NCBI GenBank assembly: GCA_020433785.1
Contig: JAGRCC010001109.1
Span: forward strand, 1 to 20,458
Reading direction: 5' to 3'
Origin: Anaerolineae bacterium
GTDB lineage: Bacteria > Chloroflexota > Anaerolineae > 4572-78 > J111
Length of the DNA stretch: 20,458 nucleotides
Positions 15,376-20,458 of the stretch are shown piece by piece (position 1 is the first letter of the stretch; each line of letters begins with the position of its first letter). The position numbers were made by a program, and so were the translations under genes. Below the pieces are notes generated by a model. That model was not told the DNA's origin. It ran no database searches and saw only the letters and a list, made by a program, of their open reading frames with translations.

Positions 15376-17598
15376 TTATTGTTTCAACGTAAATTGAATC
15401 TGAAGCCGATTAATTTCTTCCCTCAGCGCCAATACCTCTTGGCGATATTTTTTCATAGCCCCACAAAGTACGGCAATGATGTGCATCGGACTGATCCCCT
15501 TGCGATTTTCAGTGGCGATTAAGTTTGGCACTTCCTCAGCAATAAAGCCAAGATGTAATTCTTTGTCTTCAGTTCCCTTATATTTATATTTCACGGGGTT
15601 AAGACCACCTAAGATATCCACAGCTTCTTCAGCCGTAAGATCCGTAATCTCTTCTTTAAACTCTCGCGAAGATACTTTTTTGAGGTTCCTATACCAGACC
15701 AGTTTGCCATTGTTATTGAGATATAAATCAAGCGAAGACTGGAGATCCAGAGCTGAACCATCGGCCCGAAGATCAATATATTGGTTTGATTTTTTGGTGT
15801 TCATCAATCGGATACGATTGCCAACAACATGAAGCGTTGTGTCAGGACTATTTGTGCCAATACCGACTGTTCCATTTTGTAAAATATTAACGATCTCGTG
15901 ATCCCCTGGTTTGTTTCCATGAGAGATCCTGAGCCGTCCCTGTGGACGCTTGCCTTTAGGTCCATTGTCAATATGAAACCAGGCATAACCATCGGGTGGA
16001 TAAAATGTAATAGCGCCTGCTGAATTAAAATCTAAACCGGTTGATATCCGTCCCAGGACATGGAGATCGGTGCGCGGATCTGCCGTTCCAATTCCAATTT
16101 TACCGCTCTGTGTTAGAACCATCTTATCTCTATTAGCGACTCTAAATCTAATATCCACTGGAGAATTGAGATAGGTCCTCCCCCGGCCAGAGCCGGCAGA
16201 GTCTTGAAGTAATGCATAATTATCGTCATTGGATTGATCTAGTGCATTTGTTCCAAAAAACACATAATTGCTACTACTGGCCGGCCAAGAACCAATGGTT
16301 AGTGCGCCGGCTTTAATGCGACCATTGACCTCAAGGCGTTCGCCAGGCTCCGGCAAGCCAATTCCTACTCGGCCCGTAGTGCGCTTGAAAGCCATAATCG
16401 GATCAGTTTCCAATGATGAAAGTTTAAGCGTGTTATCCTGAGTATCATGAATAAATTTGAACCATTGGCCATTCATACCGGCATTCTCCTCAAAGGCCAA
16501 AGAACTGGAACTGTCACTTAAATCAGGGCCTCTCAAACTCACCGATACCGGCTGGCTAGCGTCTCCCACCTGTAGGTCGTGATCGGGATTGATGGTCCTG
16601 ATCCCAGTCTTATCAAGCACAACAAAATTTCCTTGTAATCGAGTATTGCCAGTTACACTAAGATTACCGTTAAATTGGCTGCTCCCTAACACCTCCATAT
16701 CGGCGGTGACCGTCAGGTCGCCATTGACACTTAGCTGCGCCGGCTGAGCGGTTGTCCCGATTGTTGTGTTACCAGTTACACTAAATGTGTTGGCCTGAAT
16801 TGACAGTTCAGCAAAATTACCACCCGTGGTTTCTTCAACCGTAATCCGATCTTCTGAACGGGGAACCGTTAGAGTTAATCCTCCATTTGCACCTGAGCGA
16901 ATGGTTCCCGAAATCACATTGGCTATGGACAACATTGTGGTAGTATCAGTCGTTATTTCATCTCGCGCTTGCCGCAGGATCTGGAGTTCTGTTAGGCTCT
17001 GGCCTGCCAGCCGCCTGCCACGAGCGAGTACTTCATCCTGGTCTATGAGATCTACCAGAGTACCGCTTGCACCATTAAGAATGGCAATCCCTAAAATTAC
17101 AGAGCCCTCATTTTCGGTGAAGCTGCTCACCGGCTGAATTCGAAGCCAGGGCACTTGCTCCAGTCGAGGGCCAGCCCCATCCTGTTCTGGAATAAAAATC
17201 TCTTCAAACTGAATAGTAATATAAACTGTGTGTTCTTCGGGAGTTTCCGGGTCTGGCGTTAGCTGAAGCAAAACGGGGACGTCTACTTTATCTGTTTCAT
17301 TGGTCGGTCTAGTTTGGCTGACTGCGGCCGAGCCTTCCTCAGACAAAGCGATCAGTCGGCCTAGGTTATCAATCGCTATCCCCGGCGAGACAGTAATTGC
17401 CGAGCCGCCAACAGCGCCGCTCAATTCCAGGCCGCGCACGACGCCCCAACCATGCAAATTAGCATGGTGCATCTGGGCTAATGGGAGATGGTAATCACGG
17501 TAATCCTGAAAAAGTTCTTTACCCGTTGGTGAACCCAGTTCAGTAGTCTGGGAAAAAAATAGATTTCTTTTGAGAGACTTATAGACCTCGTCACTCAT
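15376..17598 (-). CDS. Tail-fibre-like protein (paralogue 1) with C-terminal S74/endosialidase-type chaperone domain
   Basis: A 740-residue predicted trimeric fibre. Residues about 1-275 are the baseplate-proximal module shared with the next gene (FFSQTTELGSPTGKELFQDY, LHGWGVVRGLEL, GRRLAGQSLTEL). The shaft has repeated motifs VGIGLPEPGERLEV (411-424), IGIGTADPRTDLHV (501-514) and VGIGTNSPDTTLHV (578-591). The C-terminus (about 640-740) is an intramolecular chaperone of the endosialidase/peptidase S74 type: VSSREFKEEI, LNPVKYKYKG, LGFIAEEVPNL, ending in a coiled coil (about 714-738). Ser643 and Lys648 have the five-residue spacing of the family's self-cleavage dyad, so autoproteolysis after trimerisation is plausible. 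A strong AAAGGAGG precedes the ATG by five bases. The gene follows the tail protein I-propeller gene by 21 bases. Confidence 0.88.
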   Translation of the reverse strand: MSDEVYKSLKRNLFFSQTTELGSPTGKELFQDYRDYHLPLAQMHHANLHGWGVVRGLELSGAVGGSAITVSPGIAIDNLGRLIALSEEGSAAVSQTRPTNETDKVDVPVLLQLTPDPETPEEHTVYITIQFEEIFIPEQDGAGPRLEQVPWLRIQPVSSFTENEGSVILGIAILNGASGTLVDLIDQDEVLARGRRLAGQSLTELQILRQARDEITTDTTTMLSIANVISGTIRSGANGGLTLTVPRSEDRITVEETTGGNFAELSIQANTFSVTGNTTIGTTAQPAQLSVNGDLTVTADMEVLGSSQFNGNLSVTGNTRLQGNFVVLDKTGIRTINPDHDLQVGDASQPVSVSLRGPDLSDSSSSLAFEENAGMNGQWFKFIHDTQDNTLKLSSLETDPIMAFKRTTGRVGIGLPEPGERLEVNGRIKAGALTIGSWPASSSNYVFFGTNALDQSNDDNYALLQDSAGSGRGRTYLNSPVDIRFRVANRDKMVLTQSGKIGIGTADPRTDLHVLGRISTGLDFNSAGAITFYPPDGYAWFHIDNGPKGKRPQGRLRISHGNKPGDHEIVNILQNGTVGIGTNSPDTTLHVVGNRIRLMNTKKSNQYIDLRADGSALDLQSSLDLYLNNNGKLVWYRNLKKVSSREFKEEITDLTAEEAVDILGGLNPVKYKYKGTEDKELHLGFIAEEVPNLIATENRKGISPMHIIAVLCGAMKKYRQEVLALREEINRLQIQFTLKQ
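16789..17598 (-). repeat. Fibre N-terminal module, copy 1 of a tandem paralogue pair
   Basis: This encodes residues about 1-270 of the first fibre and aligns with 14563-15357. Similarity fades in the shaft and is absent in the C-terminal domains. Confidence 0.8.
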
Positions 17599-17619
17599 TG
17601 TTGCCTCCTTTGATTATGT

Positions 17620-19347
17620 TTAAAACTCTAACCACCATGCTGTATGAGCCGGCTTATGTTCCTCTACCACGCTGGCAATACCTCCTCTAACTTGATTACG
17701 CTCCTGACTTTCAATAAATCGCTGATTCGAAAAATGTACTATTACGCCGAATTCATTCAACCTGGCCCGCCACTCAACCTCAATCCCCCGGCTAAAATTA
17801 TCGCCCCGGTCGGTAATGAGCAGATTTTTGTCCCGATCAAAAGTTATTTTAGTAGGATGCACCAACTTTTTATCGCTAATAATCCTCGTGATAGTGGGCG
17901 GATCGGTCAGGTTGACTCGATAGACCGCCGCCTGCTCGGCCATCAACCGATTACTTGCATCCCCATCCATAAACCCGGTTTTTAACCCTGTATCACAAAC
18001 CAGCAAAGACTTGGGCATTTCAAAGACAAGTCCGGTAGGGAAGACCAGAGGATTGTCTAGTGGATCAAGTTTACCCTTAAAGAGAGGGGTGATCGTCCAC
18101 TCACTTTGAAAATCATCGGGATCAAATTCCGCTCTCACTAAATCGGGCGCAAATTTGGCCAGTTCTTCAGCCGGATAGGGGCGTACCAAATTACCCAGAA
18201 AGTTCTGTTGGCCGGCATCAGCGATGATCACACTCCTGTCAGACTCTAGGGCGAGAGCTGTAGGTTCTCTTATAAGCGTTTTATCAAGCACGATTTCTAT
18301 AACACCTCTGCCGTCCTCTCTGACGATAAATATTTTTGGATTGGCAGAATTGTGGCCGCCGCGATCCAACACTATAAAATGACCGGAAGGGTGCAAAACC
18401 ATGTCAACCGGATGGATTGCAGGCAGCGTGGGTTGACCTTCTTGTTTAGATTGGTCAATCACTGTCGAGATTTGGTAACGAGTGGGCGTACTGGCTGTTC
18501 TAACAAAGCGGTAAATCCCGGATTTTGGGGCATCAACCAAATCTGTACCAGTCCAAATTGTAGTCTCTGGACCAATGTCTAAAACATAGCATCGATCCTG
18601 TTCATCAATCACAATCGCTGCTGGCGTTGTCAGCGGCTGGCCAATATGGATGGGGTTAGGTTTAGGTAAGGGTGTACCTGAAATGTACTCTATCTCACCT
18701 GTACTGGAAACTCGCCACAAGGCAGGCAACCAGCTTTTCTTTTGACCATCCCTTAGATTTTCCAGACCCCCTTTATCGGCCACGATGTAATAATTTTGTT
18801 TATCTACCGCAACTGCTGTTGGATGCAATAAGACTCCCAGGTTCTCGGCATGCAATGATACGGTATGGCTGTAGGCCACAGCGTGTAATTGGGCGCGACC
18901 ATCAGCCGTAAAGGCAGCACGAAAAATGGCTTCTCCATCGTCGATAGCAATTCGTGGTTTAACTTGCGACACAGCATAAATATCCAGAAAGGTTTGCAAA
19001 CTCGTCTTTAACCCACGCTGTTGGTAAATTGTCACTATATCCGCAATCAATTTTCGTTTTTGATATTCACTCCAATTTTGGCGTAGGGTCAAGGCAACCC
19101 ATGAAGCCAGCCAAGGAAGATAGGGAGCCGGGGTGCGCCAGGGATGGAAGAGGTTCGGTAAGTCGTCAATAATTTCTTCGAGCGATATATACACGTCTTC
19201 ATCTGGGTACGGGGAGACGCCGTCCGAAATTCCAGTTAAGATTTTTTCAAATATGCGCAGTGATCGACCAAGAAGTTGAGATGGATCACGCTCTTGCGAC
19301 CAAAGGACAGTCGGCAAGTAATCCACGTACTTACTTAAGTGCGTCAT
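17620..19347 (-). CDS. Tail protein I (baseplate wedge) fused to a six-bladed NHL-like beta-propeller
   Basis: A 575-residue predicted baseplate component. Residues about 1-130 match the phage tail protein I / CIS tail-protein domain (YLPTVLWSQERDPSQLLGRSL, split by reading; FHPWRTPAPYLPWLASWVAL; IVTIYQQRGLKTSLQTFLDIY). The rest holds six repeats of the form hPxxhxh...hhhhDxG: HPTAVAVDKQNYYIVADKG, TPAAIVIDEQDRCYVLDIG, HPVDMVLHPSGHFIVLDRG, EPTALALESDRSVIIADAG, FPTGLVFEMPKSLLVCDTG and HPTKITFDRDKNLLITDRG. This predicts a six-bladed propeller. In contractile systems this protein follows the baseplate J protein, as here. A GAGGTG site lies directly against the stop codon of the upstream gene, eight bases before the ATG, suggesting translational coupling. 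The propeller could bind a ligand, a fibre or a cell surface; the exact partner is unknown. Confidence 0.9.
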   Translation of the reverse strand: MTHLSKYVDYLPTVLWSQERDPSQLLGRSLRIFEKILTGISDGVSPYPDEDVYISLEEIIDDLPNLFHPWRTPAPYLPWLASWVALTLRQNWSEYQKRKLIADIVTIYQQRGLKTSLQTFLDIYAVSQVKPRIAIDDGEAIFRAAFTADGRAQLHAVAYSHTVSLHAENLGVLLHPTAVAVDKQNYYIVADKGGLENLRDGQKKSWLPALWRVSSTGEIEYISGTPLPKPNPIHIGQPLTTPAAIVIDEQDRCYVLDIGPETTIWTGTDLVDAPKSGIYRFVRTASTPTRYQISTVIDQSKQEGQPTLPAIHPVDMVLHPSGHFIVLDRGGHNSANPKIFIVREDGRGVIEIVLDKTLIREPTALALESDRSVIIADAGQQNFLGNLVRPYPAEELAKFAPDLVRAEFDPDDFQSEWTITPLFKGKLDPLDNPLVFPTGLVFEMPKSLLVCDTGLKTGFMDGDASNRLMAEQAAVYRVNLTDPPTITRIISDKKLVHPTKITFDRDKNLLITDRGDNFSRGIEVEWRARLNEFGVIVHFSNQRFIESQERNQVRGGIASVVEEHKPAHTAWWLEF

Positions 19348-19361
19348 TGAATATTCACCTC

Positions 19362-20458
19362 TTATATATGTTGAGAAGCAACCTTATGGGAACCGAAGCA
19401 CACTAGTTCGTAATCTGCCACCTGAATCCAGGCATTTGACTCACCCCCCGCAAACAGAGGTCGATTGGTTGGGGTATAAAGGGGTGTATCGGCGGCAATA
19501 GCCAATGACGCAATAAAAGCAATATCCGGATCAGGTTGAATAAATTCAAATAACGTAGAAAGTAAGACATCCTGGCCTACTTCCCAACCTTCACCATCTG
19601 GCCCACCCAATAGTGGATGGAGAAACCTCTCAATATCGGTCTCGATGCGCTGCTTCACCTCTTCTTCCGACTTAATTAGGCCCAAGTCAATGGCTTGCTG
19701 CCAGACATTAACATTCGCTACTACCTGGATGGGTAAATATCTGGGATAAGTGACATTAAGTTTGGCTGTCATCACCCGTCGTGCATCTAGGTAAGAAGAT
19801 ACTTCCTTAATCAGTTCGTCGGAAGGCCGTGGGGCAATAGTACTTAGCGGAGCCTCAGGCAGAATAATCACATGGATATCGTTATGGTCTCGGTTCAACC
19901 CGCCATAGGTCCACGGTTGACCGGTTTCGATTCCTTCAGGTTTCTTGTCGTAGTCTGTAAAAAACCTTGGCGAGAGTGCTTTTGCTTTTTTAACGTCAGT
20001 CGTAGCTTCTCTAGCAAGATATTCATAATCTTCAGCAGTGACGGCCCGGTACCGGTTGCGAAGAACATGGGGGGCGCGACGTGTGGTCTCTTCTATACTC
20101 TCTTCATCAGAGCCGCCGGTAGCCGCCCCGAGATTAATTGCTCCGGTTAAACCCGAAAAAACAGTCCGGATAATATTGATTTTTTGAGAGGGGATATTGC
20201 CTTTGACACCGCCGCTTACGTAGCGATAAGTGAGAGCTTGAATCTCACTACCTGCCGGGGGGATGGAGCCGTGGCCGTCGGGCGCAGTTGTGGGATGATA
20301 GTTGCCAAAGTTGATGGCACCGGTAACAGGCTGAAGATAAAAGTAATTGCCGGGTCCTTGAGGGAAGTCATTTAACAAAGTCCATTCCTGCCACGGTTCA
20401 AACGTGCCATCACTCAACTTTTCTCGTACTTGAATTTTTAAATCGCTGTAAGGGTTTT
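19362..20458 (-). CDS. Baseplate J-like assembly protein, C-terminal part (5' end outside window)
   Basis: The frame stays open to the right edge (NPYSDLKIQVREKL precedes the TTG that might be mistaken for a start), so only the last 365 codons are present. The conserved baseplate J region is clear: NIIRTVFSGLTGAINLGAA, then GGSDEESIEETTRRAPHVLR, NRYRAVTAEDYEYLAREA. Later come LNVTYPRYLPIQVVANVNV, and a C-terminal wedge segment with FLHPLLGGPDGEGWEVGQDV and LLSTLFEFIQ. This is the TIGR02243-like 'putative baseplate assembly protein' class that pairs with tail protein I in extracellular contractile injection systems, tailocins and related phages. The protein joins wedge units around the spike. 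It is the first gene of the visible array and strongly implies that sheath, tube and spike genes lie beyond the right edge. Confidence 0.93.
   Translation of the reverse strand, partial: NPYSDLKIQVREKLSDGTFEPWQEWTLLNDFPQGPGNYFYLQPVTGAINFGNYHPTTAPDGHGSIPPAGSEIQALTYRYVSGGVKGNIPSQKINIIRTVFSGLTGAINLGAATGGSDEESIEETTRRAPHVLRNRYRAVTAEDYEYLAREATTDVKKAKALSPRFFTDYDKKPEGIETGQPWTYGGLNRDHNDIHVIILPEAPLSTIAPRPSDELIKEVSSYLDARRVMTAKLNVTYPRYLPIQVVANVNVWQQAIDLGLIKSEEEVKQRIETDIERFLHPLLGGPDGEGWEVGQDVLLSTLFEFIQPDPDIAFIASLAIAADTPLYTPTNRPLFAGGESNAWIQVADYELVCFGSHKVASQHI

Noticed and set aside
1..20458. CRISPR array, tRNA, rRNA, insertion sequence or phage integrase
   Set aside because: No regularly spaced short repeats, cloverleaf sequences, transposase motifs or terminal inverted repeats were seen. 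Nearly all bases are accounted for by the listed genes.

Overview
The window most likely comes from a member of the Chloroflexota (Anaerolineae-like). This is inferred from style, not from a marker gene. The signs are a long Thr/Pro/Ser linker on a membrane-anchored SH3 protein, a death-like effector-associated domain on an ATPase, several large TPR-ATPases, and an ATPase-Ser/Thr kinase fusion. There is no rRNA, tRNA, CRISPR array, transposase or integrase, and no gap longer than about 100 bases lacks a gene.

Layout: positions 1-1262 (plus strand) hold the 3' end of a probable membrane protein gene and a complete NAD(P)-dependent beta-hydroxyacid dehydrogenase. Both are ordinary chromosomal genes in visibly GC-rich DNA. 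At 1262/1277 the strand flips. Everything from 1277 to the right edge is one tightly packed minus-strand array, read from 20458 down to 1277, in DNA of lower GC.

In transcription order the array encodes: a baseplate J-like protein (cut by the window edge); a tail protein I fused to a six-bladed NHL-like propeller; two paralogous trimeric-fibre-like proteins with different C-terminal tips, one with an S74/endosialidase-type chaperone; a small coiled-coil protein; a small N-terminally anchored membrane protein; a giant AAA/STAND ATPase with about 1400 residues of TPR-like repeats; a tail-anchored membrane protein built from the same repeat; a STAND-type ATPase fused to a Ser/Thr protein kinase; a STAND-type ATPase with an N-terminal death-like domain; and a membrane-anchored SH3b protein with a mucin-like stalk.

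Interpretation: the right half is the baseplate and fibre end of a contractile injection system (extracellular-CIS or tailocin type). Its sheath, tube, spike and loading-ATPase genes would lie beyond the right edge. The left half is an unusual signalling module: three nucleotide-switch ATPases, one kinase, one death-like adaptor domain and three membrane-anchored proteins. I recognise no described system with this composition. The working idea is that the module senses a signal, anchors or gates the injection machine at the membrane, or couples it to regulated cell death. That is inference from gene order and domain content only.
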